Source: an uncultured Vampirovibrio sp.
GTDB taxonomy: Bacteria > Cyanobacteriota > Vampirovibrionia > Gastranaerophilales > Gastranaerophilaceae
DNA length: 64,000 bases
NCBI GenBank assembly: GCA_910578465.1
Contig: CAJTPW010000001.1
Location: 620,001-684,000 of the forward strand
Reading direction: 5' to 3'
Position 1 is the stretch's first letter; every line of letters starts with the position of its first letter. Under the pieces are notes generated by a model that made no database searches, was not told where the DNA came from, and saw nothing but the letters and a program-made list of their open reading frames with translations. Both the position numbers and the translations under genes were made by a program. This document shows, piece after piece, positions 1 through 7,614 of the stretch.

Positions 1-1
1 A

Positions 2-304
2 ATTTTAGGGGTGCATATTCAGACTTTGAGAATATATGACAAGGAAGGTTTATTGTGCCCGAAACGCAGCGATACTAATAGGCGCGGCTATTGCGAAGAA
101 GATTTGCAACGGGCGAAAGTCATACTGTATCTGACAAGAAGCCTTGCCGTAAATTTAAATGGCGTTAAAATTATACTTAAATTTTTGGAAAAAAGCCGTT
201 TGAAGCCTGCCCTTGCGCTTGAACTCATTTCTGACATCGCAAAATCAGCAGGGATAAGCGAAGAGGAAATTTTAAACAACCTGAAACGCTATGATAAAGC
301 TTAA
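2..304 (+). CDS. MerR-family regulator, HspR-like, 5' end outside window
   Basis: The frame is open to the left edge, reading I-L-G-V-H-I-Q-T-L-R-I-Y-D-K-E-G-L. This is the second helix and wing of a MerR-type winged helix, so the true start lies upstream and the GTG at 11 is internal. The pattern 'TLRIYDKEGL ... NRRGY ... VNLNGVKIIL' is closest to HspR, the heat-shock repressor that binds HAIR operators upstream of dnaK/clpB operons. About 100 residues remain, ending in a short helical tail. Known for the family: DNA-binding repressor with DnaK as co-repressor. Inferred: the same role here. It could be another short MerR protein; the missing N-terminus prevents certainty. Confidence 0.7.
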   Translation: MLGVHIQTLRIYDKEGLLCPKRSDTNRRGYCEEDLQRAKVILYLTRSLAVNLNGVKIILKFLEKSRLKPALALELISDIAKSAGISEEEILNNLKRYDKA

Positions 305-419
305 TGTAACGCTTCAAAAACCTGAAATAGCTTTTATGAAGGCTTTTTTGACGTTTCTAAATTTTACACCCCGCTTTTTGACGTGTTTAAAATCTTGAAA
401 CCCTTTTTACGTATGCTTT

Positions 420-565
420 TTGCCCCTATGAAAAACAAGACGTTACTAAAAAATATCGTTCAAATCTCTGAAATCCTTCTGTTGCAAGCTTTTTATAATT
501 GTGACGTAAAACTTTTAGGATATAAAAATTGCCCCTATGCTTTTATAATCAAGCCATAGGGGCAA
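420..565. repeat. TTGCCCCTATG repeats
   Basis: TTGCCCCTATG occurs directly at 420-430 and 529-539, and inverted at 555-565. Only the second and third copies form the compact terminator hairpin; the first could compete for the same arm. The same gene-free stretch (305-593) also has four GACGT pentamers at 350, 380, 439 and 503. I see no ORF or recognised RNA family in it. Confidence 0.5.
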
Positions 566-566
566 T
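528..566 (-). terminator. Terminator of the YtxH/DUF948 operon
   Basis: A perfect 12-bp stem (528-539 with 555-566, loop about 15 nt) contains GCCCC/GGGGC. Read on the minus strand it is followed by TTTTTAT, so it is a Rho-independent terminator for the leftward genes ending at 594. Confidence 0.8.
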
Positions 567-593
567 ATATCCGTTTTGAAATTAAGGCGTTAT

Positions 594-860
594 TTACATT
601 TGACCTTCTTTTTGTTTATTAATAAGGCCTTGAATTCTATCGATAATTTCTTCGCCTTTTTTCTGAACCTCTGAAACCATATCATCAGCTTTTTCTTGGA
701 TTTCTTTAACGGCATAAGAAGCTTTATTCATGGCGTCTTTGGTTGTTTTTGAAATCTGTTCTCTGGTTTCTTCGCCTGATTGCGGAGCAAGTAAAACACC
801 GATTACAGCACCCACAACGCCGCCGATTACAAAACCTGTTACAAATTTTCCTACTGACAT
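594..860 (-). CDS. YtxH domain protein
   Basis: This 88-residue protein has the YtxH layout. A glycine-rich hydrophobic N-terminal segment (about residues 6-26, G-F-V-I-G-G-V-V-G-A-V-I-G-V) is followed by L-L-A-P-Q-S-G-E-E-T-R-E, then an amphipathic charged helix to the end. YtxH proteins are small membrane-associated proteins of uncertain biochemical role, often in stress operons. It is the last gene of a leftward three-gene operon with a DUF948 protein and a second YtxH protein, the usual company of this family. The downstream hairpin ends the transcript. Confidence 0.8.
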   Translation of the reverse strand: MSVGKFVTGFVIGGVVGAVIGVLLAPQSGEETREQISKTTKDAMNKASYAVKEIQEKADDMVSEVQKKGEEIIDRIQGLINKQKEGQM

Positions 861-878
861 AATTTTATTTCCTTTCTT

Positions 879-1238
879 TTACTTTCTGAATAATTTGATG
901 CCTGCTGAAAGCCCTTCTCTAAGGCCTTCAAAGAGTCCGCGCATTTTTTGGCCTACTCTGAAAGGCACACACATAAAGTTTTCAAAAGCGCCTTTAACTT
1001 TGTTTATTTGATTATCAGCGTTTTTTGCAATTGAGTTTATGGAGCCTAAAGTTTCCTTTAATTCGCACAAAGTGGGCTCCAGCTCTTTATTAATCATTTC
1101 AGAGGTACGAGACAGCGTCTTTGCAAGCTTTGTAGATGTGTATATTAATTTTATTAAGAATATTGTTATCAATGTTAATAAAATTGCTGTTGTGTAAATT
1201 AATACCACTAAACCTATTTGCACTGTAGAATCCATCAT
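879..1238 (-). CDS. DUF948-family membrane protein
   Basis: 119 residues. One long N-terminal membrane helix (about residues 7-30) is followed by an amphipathic coiled-coil region containing the DUF948-type pattern of hydrophobic heptads. The C-terminus is short and basic. DUF948 proteins are found beside YtxH proteins, as here (18 nt before the next gene, 24 nt after the previous one). Likely a membrane-tethered coiled coil acting with the two YtxH proteins. The function is not established in the family, and the assignment rests on architecture and neighbours. Confidence 0.65.
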   Translation of the reverse strand: MMDSTVQIGLVVLIYTTAILLTLITIFLIKLIYTSTKLAKTLSRTSEMINKELEPTLCELKETLGSINSIAKNADNQINKVKGAFENFMCVPFRVGQKMRGLFEGLREGLSAGIKLFRK

Positions 1239-1262
1239 TTACCCCTTTAAACTACTTTAAAA

Positions 1263-1571
1263 TTACATATTGTAAACATCAGTTTCGATGTTTTTAGCAT
1301 TTGCAAGCTTTTGCGCTTTCATATTGTCGAGAAAATTTTTATATTCCATCTCGATTTTATATTTTGAACTCTTGATGATATCGATAGCCTGCTTTTTTGC
1401 TTTTTGAATTTCAGGTGAATACTTTTCTGCAACGTCAATTACAGTGTTTTTAATATCCTCTCTGAATTCTTTTCCGGGTTTTGGAGCATAAAGAAGCCCT
1501 GCGGCAATTCCGCCCACAATGCCTGTTAATATGCCGATTGCAAAGCAGATTGAATTATCTTTTTTACACAT
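1263..1571 (-). CDS. YtxH domain protein, first gene of operon
   Basis: 102 residues with a hydrophobic glycine-rich segment (about residues 9-27) then L-L-Y-A-P-K-P-G-K-E-F-R-E, the YtxH signature, and a helical charged tail. It is a diverged paralogue of the 88-residue protein two genes downstream. The start ATG has AAGGAG a few bases upstream. It leads the leftward operon and sits behind a promoter at 1601-1629. Probably a small inner-membrane-associated stress protein; no enzymatic motif is visible. Confidence 0.75.
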   Translation of the reverse strand: MCKKDNSICFAIGILTGIVGGIAAGLLYAPKPGKEFREDIKNTVIDVAEKYSPEIQKAKKQAIDIIKSSKYKIEMEYKNFLDNMKAQKLANAKNIETDVYNM

Positions 1572-1600
1572 TTTATTCTCCTTTACATTAAGATTTGATA

Positions 1601-1629
1601 ATTATAGCATTTTTTTGAGGCACATTAAA
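1601..1629 (-). promoter_or_regulatory. Putative sigma-70 promoter of YtxH operon
   Basis: On the minus strand TTTAAT, a 17-bp spacer and a perfect TATAAT lie about 30-58 nt before the start at 1571. The -35 is weak. Confidence 0.5.
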
Positions 1630-1709
1630 CCCCTCCGCCATTTATTATTTTAAAATAATGAACTTGAATGAAAATTTGATTAAAATTTTACCAAAATTTA
1701 ATTTTACGC

Positions 1710-1737
1710 TTGCAAAAAATAGTTTTATTGATATAAT
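1710..1737 (+). promoter_or_regulatory. Putative promoter for tRNA-Asn
   Basis: TTGCAA, a 16-bp spacer and TATAAT on the plus strand, about 100 nt before the tRNA. It could serve the tRNA and possibly the downstream RipA-family gene. Confidence 0.45.
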
Positions 1738-1841
1738 AAGTTTCATAGAGAAGTTCATTTAACTCGTATTTGCGGGTTGAGAGCAGCTTTAGAATAATCA
1801 AATAACAAAATTTTAAAACAATTAAATAATAAAAACGATAA

Positions 1842-1913
1842 TCCTCAGTAGCTCAATGGCGGAGCAACCGGCTGTTAACCGGTAGGTTGTTGGTTCGAGT
1901 CCAACCTGAGGAG
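1842..1913 (+). tRNA. tRNA-Asn (GTT)
   Basis: Complete cloverleaf: acceptor TCCTCAG/CTGAGGA, D arm GCTC..GAGC-like, anticodon stem ACCGG/CCGGT with loop CTGTTAA (anticodon GTT), T loop TTCGAGT. No CCA is encoded. Confidence 0.95.
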
Positions 1914-1966
1914 TTTTTTAGTGTTAAATCGATAGCAAAATCATACTGTAATAATTGGAAGATTGA

Positions 1967-2599
1967 ATGGGTACGGATAAAAAAATTGAATATATATCAA
2001 AATTACTTGGAAGAGAAGTTAAATCCGGCGAAGATATTACCGAATATGAAAATAAGATAATTAAAAATGCACTTAAAAAAGCATGGGAAATAAGAAATTT
2101 TGAGATTAAGCTTTATTGGCAAAGAGCCCTATATTTTTGGGGGTTTATTGCGCTGGCGTTTTATGCTCCGATTGTAATATTGAAGCTTAAAACAGATTTT
2201 ATTTTACACCCGATGTTAAATAAATTCTTTTTTATTACCATAATTTGCATACTGGGGTGTTTTTTATCGTTTGCCTGGTATCTGGCAAACAGGGGCTCTA
2301 AGTATTGGCAGGAAAATTGGGAAAATTGGATTAACACTCTGGAAGAATACAAATATGGAAATTTATACTCTGAACCGTTTGAGCAGAAAGATATAAAGTC
2401 TCATTGGTCGGGTTCGGGAAAATTTTCTTTATCAAGAATTAACATTGTTATAAGCTTGGTTGTAACTGTTGTCTGGGGCTTTGCCGGTGTATTTTGCGCA
2501 TTTAATATTAATCCTGCGTATGGTTTTTGCTCTTCGATAATTGTATTTCTTATTCTGACAGTATTTTGTCGCCTGTTCTGGTTTAAAATGCGCTCGTAA
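1967..2599 (+). CDS. RipA-family membrane protein
   Basis: 210 residues. A polar N-terminal 45 residues is followed by the pattern L-Y-W-Q-R-A-L-Y-F-W-G-F-I and a first membrane helix. Then come a second helix leading into A-W-Y-L-A-N-R-G-S-K-Y-W-Q-E-N-W-E-N-W, a cytoplasmic loop, and two C-terminal helices (about residues 163-182 and 187-205). The 'NRGSKyWQ.NWE' segment and four-helix plan match the RipA-like (octameric) membrane proteins named after the Francisella protein. Their biochemical role is unclear. It lies 53 nt after tRNA-Asn and is followed by sstT with no obvious terminator between. Confidence 0.65.
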   Translation: MGTDKKIEYISKLLGREVKSGEDITEYENKIIKNALKKAWEIRNFEIKLYWQRALYFWGFIALAFYAPIVILKLKTDFILHPMLNKFFFITIICILGCFLSFAWYLANRGSKYWQENWENWINTLEEYKYGNLYSEPFEQKDIKSHWSGSGKFSLSRINIVISLVVTVVWGFAGVFCAFNINPAYGFCSSIIVFLILTVFCRLFWFKMRS

Positions 2600-2666
2600 G
2601 TCTTATAGGTTCTTTTTTATAGAATATGTTTATGGTATTTTGATTTCGGCAGGCAAAAAAGCAGGA

Positions 2667-3911
2667 ATGATAAGCACGGGTATGAAAGAAAATTTCTTTT
2701 CAACTATTTTTAAAAAATATTCTGAAATTAATCTGGTTTTAAGAATAGCAGCAGGTATAGTTTTGGGCGTCCTTCTGGCAGTTTTCTTTCCCGGTTTTAA
2801 ACCTGTTAAGATGCTTGGCGAACTTTTTATAGGTGCTCTTAAAGGGATTGCGCCAATTCTTGTTTTTGTGCTTGTTATGACTTCTCTTGCAAACGGGCAG
2901 GTTAAAAAAGACGGCCGCTTTAAATCTATTGTGTTTTTGTATCTTTTCTCAACGTTTCTTGCTGCTTGTATCTCGGTTGTTTTAAGTTTTCTTTTTCCTG
3001 TAGCTTTAACCCTCGTTTCAAACGGTGAAATCGCAGCCTCTTCTCCCGCAAATCTGACGGAAATTTTACACAATCTTTTGGTAAATATCGTTTCAAACCC
3101 CATTGTTGCTTTGTCGACAGGAAATTATCTCGGGATACTTTTTTGGGCCATTCTTTTTGGGCTTGGAATAAAAAGTGTTGCGACAGAAGGAACAAAAAAG
3201 TTTTTAGCGGACATCGCAAACTCCAGTGCAAAAGTTGTTTGTAAAATTATAGATTTTGCACCTTTTGGAATTATGGGTCTGGTGTTTGGAGCGGTTTCAT
3301 CAAGCGGAGCGGAAATTTTTGTGGAATACGGCAAACTTATTTTACTTCTGGTTTCTTGTATGCTTTTTGTATATTTTGTTTCAAATCCTCTTGTGGTTTT
3401 TGTTGTAACAAGAAAAAATCCTTATCCTCTTATTTGGACTTGTCTTAAAGAGAGCGGCATAACCGCATTTTTTACCAGAAGTTCTGCCGCAAATATTCCC
3501 GTTAATATGGCGCTTTGTGAAAAGCTCGGGCTTGATAAAAATGTATATTCAATTTCGATTCCTCTCGGTGCAACGATAAATATGAGCGGCGCGGCCGTAA
3601 CCATTACCGTAATGACTCTTGCTGCCGTGCATACCCTTGGAATTAATGTAAGTATTATTATGGCGCTTATTCTCGGCTTGGTGGCATCGTTTGCAGCTTG
3701 CGGAGCATCAGGTGTTGCAGGGGGCTCTTTACTTTTGATTCCGCTTGCCTGCTCTTTGTTTGGAGTTTCGCCCGATATAGCAATTCAAGTTGTAGGTGTT
3801 GGGTTTATAATAGGTGTAATTCAAGACAGTCTTGAAACCGCGCTGAATTCCTCATCTGACGTTATTTTTACAGCTGCCGCAGAATATAGGAAACAGCGCA
3901 AAGAAGCCTAA
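2667..3911 (+). CDS. sstT: Serine/threonine:sodium symporter
   Basis: A member of the dicarboxylate/amino acid:cation symporter family, very close to SstT along its length. Conserved stretches include G-A-L-K-G-I-A-P-I-L-V, F-T-R-S-S-A-A-N-I-P-V-N-M-A-L-C-E-K, I-P-L-G-A-T-I-N-M-S-G-A-A-V-T and A-C-G-A-S-G-V-A-G-G-S. These form the re-entrant loops and Na+/substrate site of the family. It imports serine and threonine with sodium across the inner membrane. The frame opens at a TTG at 2640, but the ATG at 2667 (just after AGGA) or 2682 fits the family's N-terminus better. Amino acid uptake suits the other Na+-coupled transporters in this window. Confidence 0.93.
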   Translation: MISTGMKENFFSTIFKKYSEINLVLRIAAGIVLGVLLAVFFPGFKPVKMLGELFIGALKGIAPILVFVLVMTSLANGQVKKDGRFKSIVFLYLFSTFLAACISVVLSFLFPVALTLVSNGEIAASSPANLTEILHNLLVNIVSNPIVALSTGNYLGILFWAILFGLGIKSVATEGTKKFLADIANSSAKVVCKIIDFAPFGIMGLVFGAVSSSGAEIFVEYGKLILLLVSCMLFVYFVSNPLVVFVVTRKNPYPLIWTCLKESGITAFFTRSSAANIPVNMALCEKLGLDKNVYSISIPLGATINMSGAAVTITVMTLAAVHTLGINVSIIMALILGLVASFAACGASGVAGGSLLLIPLACSLFGVSPDIAIQVVGVGFIIGVIQDSLETALNSSSDVIFTAAAEYRKQRKEA

Positions 3912-3998
3912 AATTCATTACCTCTTGCACAAAAAAAATCAACGTTGTACAATTGGTATGGTTTCAGATATTGTTTCAAGCAAACGGAAACTCGTTAT

Positions 3999-4069
3999 TC
4001 CCGGATCGTCTAACGGCAGGACGGATGACTCTGGATCATTCAATCGTGGTTCGAATCCATGTCCGGGAG
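3999..4069 (+). tRNA. tRNA-Gln (CTG)
   Basis: Acceptor TCCCGGA/TCCGGGA, D stem GTCT/GGAC, anticodon stem GATGA/TCATT with loop CTCTGGA (anticodon CTG), T arm CGTGG-TTCGAAT-CCATG. A small frame running through it is spurious. Confidence 0.93.
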
Positions 4070-4088
4070 TTTTTTATTATTTAGGTGT

Positions 4089-4107
4089 TTGTAAATATTA
4101 TTTACAA
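4089..4107. promoter_or_regulatory. Palindrome TTGTAAAT-ATT-ATTTACAA
   Basis: Perfect 8-bp inverted repeat around 3 bases, between tRNA-Gln and the 3' end of the leftward glycosyltransferase gene. It resembles an operator but no gene starts beside it. Confidence 0.35.
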
Positions 4108-4127
4108 TGGCAAGTTGTTTATCCGAT

Positions 4128-5015
4128 TTATAGGGTACCGGCGCTGATAATTCCTTTATTCCATCTGTCGTGATTACCTATTACGGTAATGTCTTGTTTG
4201 CATTCACCAAGCCACCAGGAACACTCGCTAAAGGTTGACCCATATGTAAGAATCATTTTTTGAGGTTTGGACAATAAATACATATCGGCAACGTGTTGTT
4301 TGTTGTCTTTTTTATCGTAATCTTTATCAGGAAGTGTGATTATACGATCGCCAAATATTTGAACCATTAAATTTTCAACTTCTTTTATATGGCATACAAG
4401 ATAAAAATATGTATTTCCATCGTATTTTTTCATTTCATCAATAAAGAGTCCGATGTCTCCTTCTGCCCACCTTTGCCATACTCTCCAGTCTTCGGAATGC
4501 CTTATATGTACTGCTATACAATTTTTAGGAAAATTGACTTTATCGATGAGCCTTTGCACTCCCTCGGAAGGTTTTAGCGCCTTAAAATAAGGGATATAAA
4601 TGTCTTTTATACAATGCGGAATTAATTTGGGATTAACCTGAAGACATTCAAAATCAATATACCCGCCGGGTATAACATCTCTGATTTGCTCTTGTTCCTG
4701 AGGAGTTAAAAGAAGGTTCCATAAATCTTCTTCCCTACATTCATTATCTATAAACACAGAATGGTTTATCTCATTAATTCTTGGAAATATATCACCTAAG
4801 GTAAACAAATCGTAAAATCTGTTATATATGGAGCCGCCAAATGCCCAATGGATATCTACAGTATCATAGCAGCCTGAATATAATCTTATACGGCTTATAA
4901 TATTTTTAATACGATTGCCCAGTCCTCCAATGGGGTGAGTATATATATTTAAAATCCTTTCGGTTTTATCGTAATATTTTCTTTGTGTAAAAATATGTGA
5001 AACTTCATCAGCCAT
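4128..5015 (-). CDS. Fucosyltransferase-like glycosyltransferase
   Basis: 295 residues without signal peptide. Near the N-terminus is G-G-L-G-N-R-I-K-N-I-I-S (about residues 30-41). In the middle is I-A-V-H-I-R-H-S-E-D-W. Near the C-terminus is A-D-M-Y-L-L-S-K-P-Q-K-M-I-L-T-Y-G-S-T-F-S-E. This order (GLGN loop, H-x-R donor motif, then an S-T-F-S-E segment) is that of GT23/GT11-like fucosyltransferases and NodZ-type proteins, which transfer GDP-sugars to glycans. The exact donor and acceptor cannot be read. It is transcribed alone, leftward, separated from the AGCS gene by 134 nt. Possibly involved in surface glycan decoration. Confidence 0.55.
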   Translation of the reverse strand: MADEVSHIFTQRKYYDKTERILNIYTHPIGGLGNRIKNIISRIRLYSGCYDTVDIHWAFGGSIYNRFYDLFTLGDIFPRINEINHSVFIDNECREEDLWNLLLTPQEQEQIRDVIPGGYIDFECLQVNPKLIPHCIKDIYIPYFKALKPSEGVQRLIDKVNFPKNCIAVHIRHSEDWRVWQRWAEGDIGLFIDEMKKYDGNTYFYLVCHIKEVENLMVQIFGDRIITLPDKDYDKKDNKQHVADMYLLSKPQKMILTYGSTFSECSWWLGECKQDITVIGNHDRWNKGIISAGTL

Positions 5016-5149
5016 TAATGCAATTCCTGTAGTAAACCTGTGTCGTATGCATTATAGCAAATTTAATCAGGCCTTGCAATGTGAAAAAGCCGTGTAAAAC
5101 GGATATTGCAAAGAAGGAGATTGAAAAATTTAAAAATATATTCGTGGCG

Positions 5150-6544
5150 TTATTTTGTTTTAGCTATTGCCGTAACAACTCCCGTAAGGGCAAAGAGGGC
5201 TATTGTATTTGGAATAACCATAAGGTTGTTGAACATATCCGTTAATTCCCAGACAAAATCGCTTGAAACAAGACTGCCAAGCATTATAAACCCGAGGGCA
5301 GCTATTGTGTAAACCAGTTTTGCGCCTTTTGGATATTTTTTTCCAAAAAGATAAATGACGTTAATTTTACCGAATAAATTCCAGCTTAAAATTGTCGAAA
5401 AGGCAAAGAACAGAAGACAAACGGCAACAAATATTGCACCGAACGAATTGCCGAATATGCTTCCAAATGCGGTTTGCACAAGATTTGTCTTGTTTAATAT
5501 CTCCATAACGGCTTCCGTGTAGCCGTTTGAAAGTACACCGTCATTTGTATAAAGCGTTGAAATCACAATGAGAGCATTTAAAGTCAAAATAACAAATGTA
5601 TCTATAAAAACGCCAATCATTGCAACAGTTCCCTGCGTGTGCGGGTCTTTAACGTTTGCAAGTGCGTGAGCATGGGGGGTGGAGCCCATACCTGCCTCGT
5701 TTGAAAACAGTCCGCGTTTAGCACCCTGGCTTAAAGCGGTTTTCAAGGCGTGTCCGAAAGTGCCTCCTAAAATTGCCTGTGGAGCAAAGGCATAATGGAA
5801 AATCATACCAAAGGTTTCAGGTATGTATTGAATTCTTGCAATTAAAATGACAAGACAGCCGATTATAAAGAACAATGCCATAAAAGGAACAATTTTTTCG
5901 GTAACCGAAGCAAGGCGTCTGATTCCGCCAACAAAAATAACTGCACAAAGAACAACAAGCAATACCCCTATAATCCATGGCTCAATTCCAAAAGCAGTCT
6001 GCATTGAATAAGCTATGGAGTTTGACTGTACCATGCAGCCCATAAAGCCGAGCGCAAGGATGATTGCTACGGCAAAAAAACCTGCAAGAAACTTCCCGAA
6101 ACGTCCTTTAAATGCTGTTGTAATGTAATAAACAGGTCCGCCTTTAATTGTCCCGTCCGCTTCTTTTATCCTTGTTTTAATTGCAAGGGTGGCTTCGGCA
6201 TAAATTGTTGCCATACCGAAAAAGGCTATAACCCACATCCAAAAAATTGCCCCCGGGCCCCCGATTAAGATGGCTCCCGAGGCGCCTACAATGTTTCCTG
6301 TGCCCACCTGTGCGGCAACTGCTGTTGCAAGAGCCTGAAAAGAAGTCATACTTTTGTTTTCGGTCTTATCAAAAATATGAATTTTTCCAAATGTATTTTT
6401 TATTCCTTCACAAAAACATCTTATCTGGACAAACCTTGTTTTGAAAGTGTACCAAACACCAACCCCTACAAGGAGCGCTATAAGTATGTAATTGGATAAA
6501 TATTCGTTTATTTGTGCAACAATCGGGAAAAGTGCTTCTTCCAC
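5150..6544 (-). CDS. AGCS-family alanine/glycine:cation symporter
   Basis: 464 residues with about eleven hydrophobic segments. Family hallmarks are T-A-V-A-A-Q-V-G-T-G-N-I-V-G-A, G-G-P-G-A-I-F-W-M-W, K-G-G-P-V-Y-Y-I and the S-N-E-A-G-M-G-S-T-P-H-A-H-A signature near residue 280. AGCS proteins import alanine or glycine with Na+ or H+ across the inner membrane. Length is normal for the family. The gene stands alone between leftward and rightward units. Upstream, 199 nt separate its start from the divergent hydrolase operon, so it shares that intergenic region with the MerR-type promoter. Confidence 0.9.
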   Translation of the reverse strand: MEEALFPIVAQINEYLSNYILIALLVGVGVWYTFKTRFVQIRCFCEGIKNTFGKIHIFDKTENKSMTSFQALATAVAAQVGTGNIVGASGAILIGGPGAIFWMWVIAFFGMATIYAEATLAIKTRIKEADGTIKGGPVYYITTAFKGRFGKFLAGFFAVAIILALGFMGCMVQSNSIAYSMQTAFGIEPWIIGVLLVVLCAVIFVGGIRRLASVTEKIVPFMALFFIIGCLVILIARIQYIPETFGMIFHYAFAPQAILGGTFGHALKTALSQGAKRGLFSNEAGMGSTPHAHALANVKDPHTQGTVAMIGVFIDTFVILTLNALIVISTLYTNDGVLSNGYTEAVMEILNKTNLVQTAFGSIFGNSFGAIFVAVCLLFFAFSTILSWNLFGKINVIYLFGKKYPKGAKLVYTIAALGFIMLGSLVSSDFVWELTDMFNNLMVIPNTIALFALTGVVTAIAKTK

Positions 6545-6667
6545 AGGGTTTCCTCTCGTTTTAAGTTTCTTTTACTGATGTATTGGACATCTCGCCTGAA
6601 TTTTCCTGCCCGTTTGTTTATTATACCTGAAATATCCGAAAATAAAAAAATTTTAAAAGCAAATTGC

Positions 6668-6698
6668 TTGACTTAGAGTTAACTCTAAATGATATAAA
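6668..6698 (+). promoter_or_regulatory. MerR-type promoter with palindromic operator
   Basis: TTGACT (6668-6673) and TATAAA (6693-6698) are separated by 19 bp instead of 17. The spacer region holds a perfect 16-bp palindrome TTAGAGTTAACTCTAA (6673-6688). Over-long spacer plus central dyad is the hallmark of MerR-family-activated promoters. It lies 46 nt before the first hydrolase gene. Confidence 0.8.
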
Positions 6699-6743
6699 GA
6701 TACTGTTATAAATTATAAAAACCGATATGACGAAGGGGAAAAT

Positions 6744-7613
6744 ATGAAAATTATAAAGGTAAATACAAAAAGAGGGCTGGAGCTAAAAGGGGCCATATTT
6801 GATGCACAGGGGACAGATACCGTTCTTGTTATGCTCACGGGGATTTGTTCTAATATTTTTCAAAACGAACTTCTGTACTCAACTGGAAAACTTCTTCAAG
6901 AAAATGGCATTGCAACAATCATAGGCCATGCTCATGATTCTTTTTCCTGTTTTGCATATACGGATTTTTCAACGGGAAAACAAAAAATATCGGGAACATT
7001 TGATGATAATTTTGAAATGGTTTATGAGGATGTTGAAGCCTATGTAAAATATGCTAAAGAACTTGGTTTTAAAAACATAATTCTTGGCGGACATTCTCTT
7101 GGTTCAAATAAAATCATTCATTACCTCGGAAACACAAAAGATGATTTTATTGATTATTTTATAATCTCTTCTCCGGTTGATATTATACATTGGTGGAATG
7201 TTATGCCTGATGTTGAAAAATGTTTTGAGCTGGCACAAAAATGGGTCAAAGAAGGCCGTGGGGATGATATTTTACCGTTTTTGTTCGGCGGGTTTTCACC
7301 AATGAAGGCAAAAACCGTTTTGGGGTTTTATAATGCTGATAATCTTAAAAATTGTCCCATTTTAAGCAAGCGGGGTGAAACCGCGTCCCTACGTAATATG
7401 AAACCGAATGGCAGCTTTATTATCGGTTCAAAAGATTCCGTAACGGGAGATAGCCCCAAAGGCTTTATGGAACAACTGAATTTATGGACGGCACATCCTG
7501 AAAGAAACAGAGTAATTGAGGTTAAAGGTGCAAGTCATATATTTTACGGCATGCACGATATCTACGGAAAAACTGTTTTAGATTGCATTCAAAATCATTT
7601 TAAAGGAGCTTAA
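6744..7613 (+). CDS. Alpha/beta hydrolase (cytoplasmic)
   Basis: 289 residues, no signal peptide. The nucleophile elbow is G-G-H-S-L-G-S with Ser118. The oxyanion region is near V-M-L-T-G-I-C, and a C-terminal G-A-S-H-I-F-Y-G supplies a likely catalytic His. A segment I-I-G-S-K-D-S-V-T may carry the acidic residue. The layout resembles DUF1749-like or serine esterase-type hydrolases. The substrate is unknown. It is the first gene behind the 19-bp-spacer MerR-type promoter and is followed after a single base by another hydrolase, so the pair is probably induced together by a small-molecule stress sensed by a MerR protein not seen here. An ATG with AAGGGG upstream fixes the start. Confidence 0.75.
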   Translation: MKIIKVNTKRGLELKGAIFDAQGTDTVLVMLTGICSNIFQNELLYSTGKLLQENGIATIIGHAHDSFSCFAYTDFSTGKQKISGTFDDNFEMVYEDVEAYVKYAKELGFKNIILGGHSLGSNKIIHYLGNTKDDFIDYFIISSPVDIIHWWNVMPDVEKCFELAQKWVKEGRGDDILPFLFGGFSPMKAKTVLGFYNADNLKNCPILSKRGETASLRNMKPNGSFIIGSKDSVTGDSPKGFMEQLNLWTAHPERNRVIEVKGASHIFYGMHDIYGKTVLDCIQNHFKGA

Positions 7614-7614
7614 T

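Noticed and set aside
2640..2666. TTG at 2640 as the sstT start
   Set aside because: No ribosome binding site precedes it and the extra residues do not match the family; the ATG codons at 2667 or 2682 fit better.
3925..4173. 82-residue frame on the plus strand
   Set aside because: It runs through tRNA-Gln, a common source of spurious ORFs.
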